Positions 1 through 6,391 of a stretch of DNA of 64,000 bases are shown in pieces. The notes below the pieces were generated by a model. It saw only the letters and a program-made list of their open reading frames with translations. It searched no databases and was not told the DNA's origin. Source of the stretch: Oscillospiraceae bacterium (GTDB lineage: Bacteria; Bacillota; Clostridia; Oscillospirales; Acutalibacteraceae); assembly GCA_902786285.1 (NCBI GenBank), contig CADABX010000001.1, positions 62,001 through 126,000 on the forward strand, in the 5' to 3' direction. Position 1 is the stretch's first letter; the number at the start of each line of letters is the position of its first letter. The position numbers were made by a program, and so were the translations under genes.

Positions 1-642
1 AAGCAACGGCTCATACCCTTTCCCAACTGGGATCTTATCTTCCGCAATGATGCAGTCGTCTGCGCGGGCTTTTGCGGATTGATTCAACAGTCCCCAAAGT
101 CGGGAAATCGGTCCTTCGTGAATACGAATCGGCAGATCCACCGTTGTCATCCTGCGTCGTGCAAGCGTTTTGGTTCCTTCAACCGGCACATAGCCATCGC
201 TTCGAAACACATGGATCTCATCCTGCAGTTGTTTTATGGCAATAACACCGCCCTGTTTTGAAACGTAAAAAATCTCTTTTGCTGCACAGTCATAGCAACA
301 CAACCGCGCGTTTCGGTCGATCAACAGGAATCGATCCCGCAACCCGATGAAATGGTTGCCAAAAGGTTCATAATGCAAATAGAACGTATCCAAAACCGCA
401 AAGGTCTTTCCGTCGCAAAGCAAGCATTTCCCACTGGTATTTGACAGCAGAATATACTTTTTATCTGTTGTCCAGACGGCATTGCTCATATTGGACAGAT
501 GCGCGGAAACGGCAATCTGCGTAAAGGCCCCTTGCTCTGTTCGCGCCAGCAAAACGGCGTGGCCGCTGCGAATGGTCATGAATGTCGTTTCATCATATCG
601 CTGAATACTGAACCAAGTATTTTTAGCAATCTGTTTCATCAT
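1..642 (-). CDS. Hypothetical protein, 3' end cut by the window edge
   Basis: An open minus-strand frame runs from an ATG-ATG pair at 642/639 to base 1 without a stop, giving at least 214 residues. A clear AAAGGAG lies at 648-654; the second ATG (639) has the better spacing. There is no signal peptide or membrane segment. The protein is rich in short beta-type stretches that recur with small variations (LLARTEQGAF, ILLSNTSGKCLLCDG, FLLIDRNARLCCYD, IHVFRSDGYVPV), as in a WD40-like or other beta-propeller read-out protein. I do not recognise the family, so the propeller idea is only an inference from this periodicity. It lies just downstream of the yitT/chagasin pair on the same strand but has its own ribosome binding site. 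The C-terminus is missing. Confidence 0.75.
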   Translation of the reverse strand, partial: MMKQIAKNTWFSIQRYDETTFMTIRSGHAVLLARTEQGAFTQIAVSAHLSNMSNAVWTTDKKYILLSNTSGKCLLCDGKTFAVLDTFYLHYEPFGNHFIGLRDRFLLIDRNARLCCYDCAAKEIFYVSKQGGVIAIKQLQDEIHVFRSDGYVPVEGTKTLARRRMTTVDLPIRIHEGPISRLWGLLNQSAKARADDCIIAEDKIPVGKGYEPLL

Positions 643-679
643 ACAGACTCCTTTCCCGCGCTCGCCGCGCCCCGGCTTC

Positions 680-1114
680 TCATTGCGCCGTGAAGGATTT
701 CACCGTCACCGACAGGTCGTTCGCCACGACCACGACCGCCACATAGGTCTTCACCGGCGGCTCGGTTTCCCACGGGCGCTGATAGGTGAAGGTGATGGTC
801 GTCGTGCCGGGCTTGACGGCGCGGTAGTCGTAATACTTGGTACCGCCCTGTCCCGCCATGGCAACGCCATGTTCCTCCGTTTTCGGGGACGTGTAGAATT
901 CTTTTTCCAAAACGACACTGCTGCCGTCGGTCTTCTGCGCCCAACTGAAGCCGGTGGTCGCGTTGGCGTCAAACGAGAACTGCACGCCGCGCTCCACAAT
1001 CGCATAGCCGTCGTTGCCGATGGTCACTTCGGGCTTCGCCTGCTTCGGCGACAGACCGAAAAACGCGAGAATGGCGAGGAAAAATGCTGTGATACGGGAG
1101 AAGATTGCTTTCAT
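680..1114 (-). CDS. Chagasin-type (MEROPS I42) cysteine peptidase inhibitor, exported
   Basis: A 144-residue protein with an N-terminal hydrophobic export segment (about residues 1-27), then one Ig-like domain. The three loops that fill the active site of papain-like proteases in the chagasin family are all visible in order: the NPTTG-type loop as NATTGFSW (about 51-58), a glycine-rich loop AGQGGTKYY (about 87-95), and the RPW loop (about 112-114). Family knowledge: such proteins bind C1 cysteine peptidases tightly and reversibly. The ATG overlaps the yitT stop as ATGA (1111-1114), so translation is probably coupled. No C1 peptidase gene is visible nearby, so the target may be a host or competitor protease or an enzyme encoded elsewhere. 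A lipobox is not evident, so a secreted or N-terminally anchored form is likely. Confidence 0.88.
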   Translation of the reverse strand: MKAIFSRITAFFLAILAFFGLSPKQAKPEVTIGNDGYAIVERGVQFSFDANATTGFSWAQKTDGSSVVLEKEFYTSPKTEEHGVAMAGQGGTKYYDYRAVKPGTTTITFTYQRPWETEPPVKTYVAVVVVANDLSVTVKSFTAQ

Positions 1115-2019
1115 GTTTTTTCATCCTTTCCATTGGTTTTGGTTTCATTATCCAAGGTTGTACGCGCGAGCGTAAAGCCCTTTCCGTGCACTTCCTTGAT
1201 TTTCGTAATCGTAATAAACGCCTGCGGATCCTGTGCCTGAATGCAGCTTGTCACCGCGTAGAGCTGCCGCGGATGCACCACGCACAGCACGCCCTTTTGC
1301 GGCTTTTCCAACAGTCCGGTCTCAATCACCGACATCGTAACGCCGAGCCCCAACTCATGCAGCAGCCGTTCGCGGATCGTTTCGTATTGGTCGGACACCA
1401 CAAAGATCTGCAATTGCGAGCGGCCCAGCAGCATCACCTGATCGAGCACGATCGCCTCGAGCATCAGCACCAGTATGCCGAGCAGGGTGCTTTCGGGTCT
1501 GGCAAAAATCGCCTGTCCGCCGATCACCACAAGATCCGACACCCACACGAGCACCGCCACGGGGAAATGGAACCATTTGTGGAACGCGAGGTTGATCACG
1601 TCCATGCCGCCCGTGGATGACCCGACGCGCATCACCAGCCCGAGCGCGATGCCCATCAGTCCGCCGGTGAAGATCGCCGCCAGAAGATGGTTGTCCGTCA
1701 TGGCGTCGATGCCGGGGATGCGCTGAAACAGCGCCAGAAACGCCGGATAAAGCACCGAGCTTGCCGCGGTGGAAACGAAAAACGTCTTGCCCAAAACGAA
1801 CAGACCGAAGATCAGCAGCCCGACGTTGAGCAAAAATACAAACAGCGCCGTGTCGTGCCCTGTCACTTTGGACAGCACGATGCCGATGCCGGTGGTGCCG
1901 CCCATGATAATGTCATGCGGCAGCACAAACGCCGCCACCAAAAACGCCAAAAGCGCGTTGCCGAGCAACACGGACACACACAGCTCCAACCATTTCCAAA
2001 CCGATTTTTTCCCCGACAC
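1111..2019 (-). CDS. YitT family membrane protein (DUF161 + DUF2179)
   Basis: A 302-residue protein with about five hydrophobic segments in the first 190 residues (LLGNALLAFLVAAFVLP, FVFLLNVGLLIFGLFVLG and others) and a soluble alpha/beta C-terminus (about 200-285), the usual YitT_membrane plus DUF2179 architecture. The glycine-rich membrane motifs IMGGTTGIGIVLS and VGSSTGGMDVI are typical. The start is GTG at 2019, with AAGGAG nine bases upstream; no ATG is as well placed. The substrate of this family is not established. The stop overlaps the start of the chagasin-like gene (ATGA), making a two-gene operon. A TGGTATACT extended -10 lies about 30 bases upstream. Confidence 0.9.
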   Translation of the reverse strand: MSGKKSVWKWLELCVSVLLGNALLAFLVAAFVLPHDIIMGGTTGIGIVLSKVTGHDTALFVFLLNVGLLIFGLFVLGKTFFVSTAASSVLYPAFLALFQRIPGIDAMTDNHLLAAIFTGGLMGIALGLVMRVGSSTGGMDVINLAFHKWFHFPVAVLVWVSDLVVIGGQAIFARPESTLLGILVLMLEAIVLDQVMLLGRSQLQIFVVSDQYETIRERLLHELGLGVTMSVIETGLLEKPQKGVLCVVHPRQLYAVTSCIQAQDPQAFITITKIKEVHGKGFTLARTTLDNETKTNGKDEKT

Positions 2020-2047
2020 AAGCCAACACTCCTTCTATATCTATAAC

Positions 2048-2056
2048 AGTATACCA
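2048..2056 (-). promoter_or_regulatory. Extended -10 promoter of the yitT-chagasin operon
   Basis: On the minus strand this reads TGGTATACT, an extended -10 (TGn plus TATACT), about 30 bases before the GTG start. No good -35 hexamer is seen at 17 bases, which fits an extended -10 promoter. Confidence 0.5.
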
Positions 2057-2118
2057 CAAGATTCTCAAATACGTTTCAAGAAATTGAAAACGATATGTGA
2101 ACCATTCTTTTCAAAAGG

Positions 2119-2149
2119 AAAAAACGCCCGCGGCGACTTGCCACAGGCG
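2119..2149 (-). terminator. Rho-independent terminator after the sigma/anti-sigma operon
   Basis: The minus strand folds CGCCTGTGGC-aagtc-GCCGCGGGCG (ten pairs, two of them G-T) and then runs into TTTTTT, just past the stop codon at 2162. Confidence 0.8.
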
Positions 2150-2161
2150 CTTTTGATTCGG

Positions 2162-3142
2162 TTACGGCGTATAACTTGCTTCGTCGCAGCGAAAGATCTC
2201 ATACGGGTTCTCCACGCCGGCCAGATACCGGCTGACGTCCGTACCCTGCGGATTATAGACGCCGCCGTCCGGCGTGAGCACCAGCTCCATCCACCCGGCA
2301 TAAACGAAGACGAGCGCTTCGCCCTTGTGCTGACGCAAAAAGGCGTTGTAATCGCTGAACCACGGACCGCCGAACGCCGGAGTGTCGGACAGCGCGCCGT
2401 TCTCTTTCGTCAGCGTCACAATCGCAATCAGGTCGCCCTTTTCGTTCCACACAAGATAGTCGCGGAAATTCCGCCGCACCTCCAAGGACTTGCCTTCGAT
2501 GCCGTCGTAGTTGACGTGGCAATAGCCGTGATCGGCATAGTGCATCCCGTCGGTGTCCACACCGCTGCTGCCCAGCGCGCTTTGCAGCCATGTGTTCTCT
2601 TTGAAATAGGCTGCGGCTTCTTCGTCGGTGATGGCTTCGCCGGTGTATTGGATCGTGCGGTCCTGCGGCAGGGCGGGAATCCGCACGCCGCCGATGTTGC
2701 CGCCGTAGCCGTCGCCGCCGCTCTCTTCCTTTGGCGGCTGCGCGACGGAATATCCGTTTGTCGTGATCTCCTGGCCGTACAGCGGCGTTCGGGTCGTGCT
2801 TGGCGCCGTGGTGCAATTTGCGGTCGTCGTGATCTGCGGATCCAATCCGTTGGTCGTTGCGGTCTGCGTGCCGACGACAGTCGTCTGCGTCGCAAAAGAC
2901 GGTTGCCCGGTCGTCCCGGCGCTCGTTTCGGGCTGTCCGGCGGTCGCGGCGGTGGTGCCGGCGTCGGGCTCGCCCTTTGCCCGCGGTGGAAACAGCCCGA
3001 GCTGCTGCACCGTGACGGCGCCGGTCAACAGCAGCGCCAGTGTCAGCACGCTCACGCCAACCGCCGTCCGGCGTTTTCTTTTGGCTTTGCGGGTTTTCAC
3101 TTCATCTAAAATTGCCCGCGTCATTTCGTTATCGGTCTTCAT
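2162..3142 (-). CDS. Probable anti-sigma factor, single-pass membrane protein
   Basis: 326 residues. A basic cytoplasmic N-terminus (residues 1-25, ending KAKRKRR) is followed by one membrane segment (about 26-46, TAVGVSVLTLALLLTG), then a long Thr/Pro/Gln-rich linker (about 55-140) and an outside globular domain (about 150-326) that I do not recognise. The start is set at 3142 because the coding frame overlaps the end of the ECF sigma gene by 14 bases, a typical co-translated sigma/anti-sigma arrangement; longer upstream starts would overlap the sigma gene extensively. The anti-sigma role is inferred from this context and topology. The intracellular part, only about 25 residues, is short for a classical zinc-type anti-sigma domain and lacks the HxxxCxxC motif, so binding would have to be unusual. 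It could instead be a co-regulated sensor or effector. Confidence 0.7.
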   Translation of the reverse strand: MKTDNEMTRAILDEVKTRKAKRKRRTAVGVSVLTLALLLTGAVTVQQLGLFPPRAKGEPDAGTTAATAGQPETSAGTTGQPSFATQTTVVGTQTATTNGLDPQITTTANCTTAPSTTRTPLYGQEITTNGYSVAQPPKEESGGDGYGGNIGGVRIPALPQDRTIQYTGEAITDEEAAAYFKENTWLQSALGSSGVDTDGMHYADHGYCHVNYDGIEGKSLEVRRNFRDYLVWNEKGDLIAIVTLTKENGALSDTPAFGGPWFSDYNAFLRQHKGEALVFVYAGWMELVLTPDGGVYNPQGTDVSRYLAGVENPYEIFRCDEASYTP

Positions 3143-3680
3143 CGAAAAACACCTCCTCCTGAAGTTCCCGCCGCAGGGCCTGCTTCGCCCGGTAGAGCAG
3201 CGCCGACGTATTGCGGCTGCTTTTGCCGAGGATCCTTGCGGCTTCGGCGGGGGTGAAGGATTCGAAATAGACCAGGTACAAAATCTGCCGGTGCTGCGGC
3301 TGCAACTGCGCCAGCGCCTTGTACAGCCGGTCGGTCGCCTGTTTGCGCAAAATCTCCGTTTCCGGCGTGTCGCCGGCGGACAGGTCAAAGCAGTCGTCGA
3401 GCGGCACCGTGCGGATCTTTTGGCGGCGCAGATGATCGAGCGCCGTGCGGCGGCCGATGGTAAACAGCCACGTTTTAAACGACGCCGTGCCCTTGTCGCG
3501 CGGCTTTTTGAGACAGAGCTTGACAAACGTCTCCTGCGTCAGATCGTCCGCGGTCTCCCAATCGCGCACCATCCCGTAAAGATAGGCGCGCAGACCCGGC
3601 CGGTACGCTGTGACCAGTTCGCCCAGCGCCCCTTCGTCACCCGCAAGAAAGCGGCGGTAGCTGTCCGCACCCTGATCCAT
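3129..3680 (-). CDS. ECF (group IV) sigma-70 factor
   Basis: 183 residues, the usual ECF size. Region 2 contains DDLTQETFVK (about 45-54), the segment that binds core polymerase and the -10. Region 4 carries a helix-turn-helix around LYLVYFESFTPAEAARILG (about 133-151) followed by a recognition helix ending LLYRAKQALRREL. AAAGGAGG lies eight bases before the ATG at 3680. It is the first gene of an operon with the membrane protein that overlaps its 3' end. ECF factors of this layout usually redirect RNA polymerase to envelope-stress genes and often drive their own operon; the sequence GTGTAACAGATG just upstream could belong to such an autoregulated promoter, but I cannot confirm this. Confidence 0.93.
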   Translation of the reverse strand: MDQGADSYRRFLAGDEGALGELVTAYRPGLRAYLYGMVRDWETADDLTQETFVKLCLKKPRDKGTASFKTWLFTIGRRTALDHLRRQKIRTVPLDDCFDLSAGDTPETEILRKQATDRLYKALAQLQPQHRQILYLVYFESFTPAEAARILGKSSRNTSALLYRAKQALRRELQEEVFFDEDR

Positions 3681-3756
3681 ATCGGTCTCCTCCTTTGTTG
3701 AAAGGTCCTTTCATCTGTTACACGCAAAACCGCCCGAGTTATCACGCGGCAAAAAG

Positions 3757-3783
3757 CAAAAAGGCAGCCCGAAGCTGCCTTTT
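3757..3783 (-). terminator. Terminator after the duplicated small membrane protein gene
   Basis: AAGGCAGC (3761-3768) pairs with GCTGCCTT (3774-3781) around a five-base loop. The A-rich run at 3751-3762 becomes a U-tract on the minus strand. Confidence 0.8.
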
Positions 3784-3790
3784 CAACCAA

Positions 3791-4138
3791 TTACGTTTGC
3801 GGCGGGCCGCTTTCGCCCTCATCCTTGACCAGCGGGATCAGGGAGTAATAGAGCGGGATCAGCAAAAACACCAGCCAGCCGGGATGCCACAAATGGAACC
3901 CGAAACCGAGGCACAAATAGGCCACGACGATCAGCACGGGAAACGGAAACCGCCGCAGCACTTCCTGCGTGGAGCCGCCGTCGCTCTTTTTGCCGAGCGA
4001 CCAGACGAGCATATAGTACGCCGGAATCAGCAAAAACAGCAGCCATGTCGGGTGCCACAGATCAAACAGAATGCCGATGGCAATATACGCGATCACCACG
4101 ATCAGCGGGAACGGAAACTTTTTTAAAAAGTCGTGCAT
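3791..4138 (-). CDS. Small membrane protein made of a tandem duplication
   Basis: 115 residues composed of two copies of one unit of about 45 residues. Copy 1 (about 4-46) reads FLKKFPFPLIVVIAYIAIG...LWHPTWLLFLLIPAYY. Copy 2 (about 60-102) reads VLRRFPFPVLIVVAYLCLG...LWHPGWLVFLLIPLYY. Each copy would span the membrane twice with a conserved WHPxWL turn, and an acidic tail (KDEGES) follows. Similar WHPGW...IPIYYS segments occur, as I recall, as C-terminal membrane tails of Firmicutes regulators, but here they stand alone. GGAGGTG lies five bases before the ATG. It is single-gene, with its own terminator. Function unknown; an envelope-sensing or scaffolding role would be a guess. Confidence 0.85.
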   Translation of the reverse strand: MHDFLKKFPFPLIVVIAYIAIGILFDLWHPTWLLFLLIPAYYMLVWSLGKKSDGGSTQEVLRRFPFPVLIVVAYLCLGFGFHLWHPGWLVFLLIPLYYSLIPLVKDEGESGPPQT

Positions 4139-4377
4139 GATGACACCTCCGGTGTAATCCGTAATTCGGAATGATTGGACGCCGCCTGCGGCGATGCGTC
4201 AAACGTGTATTGGCAAAGCTGAACCTTGATTGCCAAAGATTGCAAATCGGTTCGGCGGCGGATGATTTTTTTCAGATACAGAAACCTACAGCGGATACCA
4301 TTTACCCGCTTCCGGCTGCGGATCGTTTATGCCGCGGAGAAACCTTTCCGTTGATTCTACGGTTGACCCGCGACCGC

Positions 4378-4410
4378 AATTCCGAATTCCGCATTCCGAA
4401 TTCCGAATTG
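4378..4410. repeat. Heptamer tandem repeat AATTCCG
   Basis: Four heptamers (AATTCCG, AATTCCG, CATTCCG, AATTCCG) followed by a partial fifth. A related fragment lies at about 4150-4165 in the opposite orientation. It occupies the 3' flank of glyS. Confidence 0.7.
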
Positions 4411-4429
4411 ATTTGCCCCTGGGCAAATC
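4410..4429. other. Hairpin at the glyS stop codon
   Basis: GATTTGCC pairs with GGCAAATC around CCTG and overlaps the TGA of glyS. No U-tract follows on the minus strand, so this would be a weak terminator at best. Confidence 0.4.
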
Positions 4430-5807
4430 AGAACTCCAGTTTGCTCTCGATGTAGGCGGCAAGCTCGCTGATCGGCATACGCACCTGCTCCATCGTGTCG
4501 CGGTCGCGCACGGTGACGCAGCCGTCTTCCACGGAGTCAAAGTCATAGGTGATGCAGAACGGCGTGCCGATCTCGTCCTGACGGCGGTAACGCTTGCCGA
4601 TGGAGCCGGCGTCGTCGTAATCGACGTTAAACTTCTTTTGCAGCGCGTGATACACTTCGGTCGCCTGCTCGTTCAGCTTCTTACTCAGCGGCAAGACGGC
4701 AGCCTTGAACGGCGCCAAAGCCGGGTGGAAATGCATCACCACGCGGGTGTCGTTCTTTTCGGCGTCCACCACCTCTTCGTCATACGCTTCGACAAGGAAC
4801 GCCAGCGCCACACGGTCGGCGCCGAGCGACGGCTCGATGACGTAGGGCAGATATTTTTCGTTGGTGACGGGGTCAAAGTATTCGAGGCTCTTGCCGCTCG
4901 TGGTCTGGTGGGCGGTAAGGTCGAAATCGGTGCGGCTCGCAACGCCCCACAGCTCGCCCCAGCCGAACGGGAACAGGTATTCGAAGTCGGTCGTCGCGTT
5001 GGAATAGTGGGACAGTTCCTTTTGCTCGTGGTCACGCAGCTTGAGGTTCGTTTCGCTCATGCCGAGCGACAGCAAAAACTGCTTGCAGTAGTCTTTCCAA
5101 TAGGCGAACCACTCGAGCTCCGTGCCGGGCTTGCAGAAGAATTCCAGCTCCATCTGTTCGAACTCACGGATGCGGAAAATGAAGTTACCCGGGGTGATCT
5201 CGTTGCGGAAGGATTTGCCGATCTGCGCAACGCCGAACGGCACCTTGCGGCGCGTCGTTCTCTGGATGTTGAGGAAATTGACAAAGATGCCCTGTGCCGT
5301 TTCCGGACGCAGATACAATTCGCTCTTGGCGTCCTCGGTCACGCCCTGGAAGGTTTTGAACATCAGGTTGAACTTGCGGATATCCGTGAAGTTGCAGCTG
5401 CCGCATTCGGGGCAGACGATATTATTGTCCTTGATGTACTGGCTCATCTGTTCAAACGACCAGCCGGCCGGATTGACGCCGGTATCTTCAATCAGCTTGT
5501 CCGCGCGGTGGCGCGTTTTGCAGTCCTTGCAGTCCATCAGCGGGTCGGAGAAGCCGCCCACATGACCCGACGCGACCCACACCTGCGGGTTCATCAGAAT
5601 CGCAGAATCGAGGCCGACATTGTACGGACTTTCCTGGACAAACTTTTTCCACCACGCGCGTTTGATGTTGTTTTTAAACTCCACGCCGAGCGGGCCGTAG
5701 TCCCACGAGTTGGAAAGGCCGCCGTAGATCTCGCTGCCCGGGTAGACGAAGCCTCTGTTTTTGCAAAGGCCGACGATTTTTTCCATGGTTTTTTCGCTGT
5801 TGTTCAT
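4428..5807 (-). CDS. glyS: Glycyl-tRNA synthetase, alpha2 (class IIa, single-chain) type
   Basis: A 459-residue enzyme that charges tRNA-Gly with glycine. The N-terminal class II core begins with the family signature [14 protein letters not shown]...YGPLG (about 18-43). Motif 2 is around [17 protein letters not shown], followed by [11 protein letters not shown], and motif 3 lies near [12 protein letters not shown]. Two Cys pairs (CKDCK and CPECGSC) flank an insertion and may bind zinc. The C-terminal anticodon-binding domain (about 365-459) begins near [15 protein letters not shown]. The length matches the bacterial/archaeal dimeric form, not the alpha2beta2 GlyQS form. AGGAGG lies six bases before the ATG. 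A strong TTGACT-N17-TATCAT promoter leaves only about 30 bases of leader, so there is no T-box riboswitch, which many Firmicutes place in front of this gene. Confidence 0.97.
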   Translation of the reverse strand: MNNSEKTMEKIVGLCKNRGFVYPGSEIYGGLSNSWDYGPLGVEFKNNIKRAWWKKFVQESPYNVGLDSAILMNPQVWVASGHVGGFSDPLMDCKDCKTRHRADKLIEDTGVNPAGWSFEQMSQYIKDNNIVCPECGSCNFTDIRKFNLMFKTFQGVTEDAKSELYLRPETAQGIFVNFLNIQRTTRRKVPFGVAQIGKSFRNEITPGNFIFRIREFEQMELEFFCKPGTELEWFAYWKDYCKQFLLSLGMSETNLKLRDHEQKELSHYSNATTDFEYLFPFGWGELWGVASRTDFDLTAHQTTSGKSLEYFDPVTNEKYLPYVIEPSLGADRVALAFLVEAYDEEVVDAEKNDTRVVMHFHPALAPFKAAVLPLSKKLNEQATEVYHALQKKFNVDYDDAGSIGKRYRRQDEIGTPFCITYDFDSVEDGCVTVRDRDTMEQVRMPISELAAYIESKLEF

Positions 5808-5841
5808 AAAGAGCCTCCTGCTGTTTTGTCGATATCAATTT

Positions 5842-5870
5842 ATGATATAACAAAAGAAGGAAATAGTCAA
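5842..5870 (-). promoter_or_regulatory. Sigma-A type promoter of glyS
   Basis: Minus strand TTGACT (-35), 17-base spacer, TATCAT (-10), about 35 bases before the glyS ATG. The short leader rules out a T-box. Confidence 0.75.
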
Positions 5871-6055
5871 GATTTTTTTCGGGATTGGGGTGGGAAGGGA
5901 TCAGGGACTAGGACTAGCGACCGGGGATCGGGGACAAGTGGGCGGAAATGCGTAGACGAGATTTTTCGTCTACCGGTCATCTACCCGTCGTCTGCTCGTG
6001 TTTCGTTTACTCTTAAGCGCAAAAACACAGCGCCTGCAGCGCGGGCGGTGCGGTA

Positions 6056-6083
6056 CAATAGCCGCCGACACGGCGGCGCTACA
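6056..6083 (+). repeat. REP-type palindromic unit, copy 1
   Basis: CAATAG, then CCGCCG-aca-CGGCGG, then CGCTACA. The tail GCGCTACA and the stem CCGCCGAYACGGCGG match the REP units that flank the RAYT transposase gene at 59.3-60.0 kb. Confidence 0.75.
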
Positions 6084-6153
6084 AATATAATGCATAACCA
6101 CCCAGCGCCCGTAGCGTCGAATCAAATGCTGCCGCAGGCAGCCACCAAAGCAG

Positions 6154-6209
6154 CCTTCTCCCTCGGAGAAGGTGGCATCGTGTCATAGACACGATGACGG
6201 AAGAGGTTG
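6154..6209 (+). repeat. Two-hairpin dispersed repeat, copy 1
   Basis: Hairpin 1 is CCTTCTCC-ctc-GGAGAAGG, then TGGC, then hairpin 2 ATCGTGTC-ata-GACACGAT, then GACGGAAGAGGTTGA. The same order of parts, with different but still self-complementary stems, recurs at 58779-58830 in the opposite orientation. Confidence 0.65.
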
Positions 6210-6234
6210 ATCGACTGGGCGCGGATGTGCGATG

Positions 6235-6262
6235 CAATAGCCGATCACTGATCGGCGCTACA
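6235..6262 (+). repeat. REP-type palindromic unit, copy 2 with a compensated stem
   Basis: CAATAG, then CCGATCA-c-TGATCGG, then CGCTACA. The flanks are identical to copy 1, but the stem is rewritten from CCGCCG/CGGCGG to CCGATCA/TGATCGG and pairing is kept. Confidence 0.65.
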
Positions 6263-6327
6263 CCGCGGCCCTGCGCGGCGGGTCGCTTTCCTGCACCGGA
6301 ACCTGTCCCGCGTCCCGTCCCGGCACC

Positions 6328-6355
6328 AAAAAAGAGCGACGCCCTGCGGCATCGC
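6328..6355 (-). terminator. Terminator of the 903-residue Cys-pair protein gene
   Basis: GCGACGCC (6336-6343) pairs with GGCATCGC (6348-6355) with one mismatch. AAAAAA at 6328-6333 gives the U-tract on the minus strand. Confidence 0.6.
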
Positions 6356-6391
6356 CCTTCTTGCTTTCTTGTTTCTTGCTTTTTTGCGCTC

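Larger units (their letters stand above)
5871..6391. other. Repeat-filled intergenic region between glyS and the Cys-pair protein gene
   Basis: No convincing gene. From left to right it holds a G-rich stretch with GGGA/ACTAG near-repeats (5880-5935), a GTAGACGA/TCGTCTAC hairpin (5952-5974), three degenerate 11-mers (CGTCTACCGGT, CATCTACCCGT, CGTCTGCTCGT at 5967-5999), a REP unit (6056-6083), a GCTGCC-GCA-GGCAGC hairpin (6128-6142), a two-hairpin repeat (6154-6209), a second REP unit with a different stem (6235-6262), and the terminator of the gene that ends at 6392. Confidence 0.7.

Noticed and set aside
3143..3526. N-terminal extension of the putative anti-sigma gene through the ECF sigma gene
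   Set aside because: The extended translation is Arg/Ser/Cys-rich shadow sequence of the sigma gene; ATG at 3142 fits the short overlap.
4329..6188. 619-codon plus-strand frame over glyS
   Set aside because: Antisense shadow of a clear glycyl-tRNA synthetase; no protein-like motifs.
5871..6391. CRISPR-like array in the repeat-rich intergenic region
   Set aside because: Repeats are of different families with no regular spacer length and no cas genes in the window.
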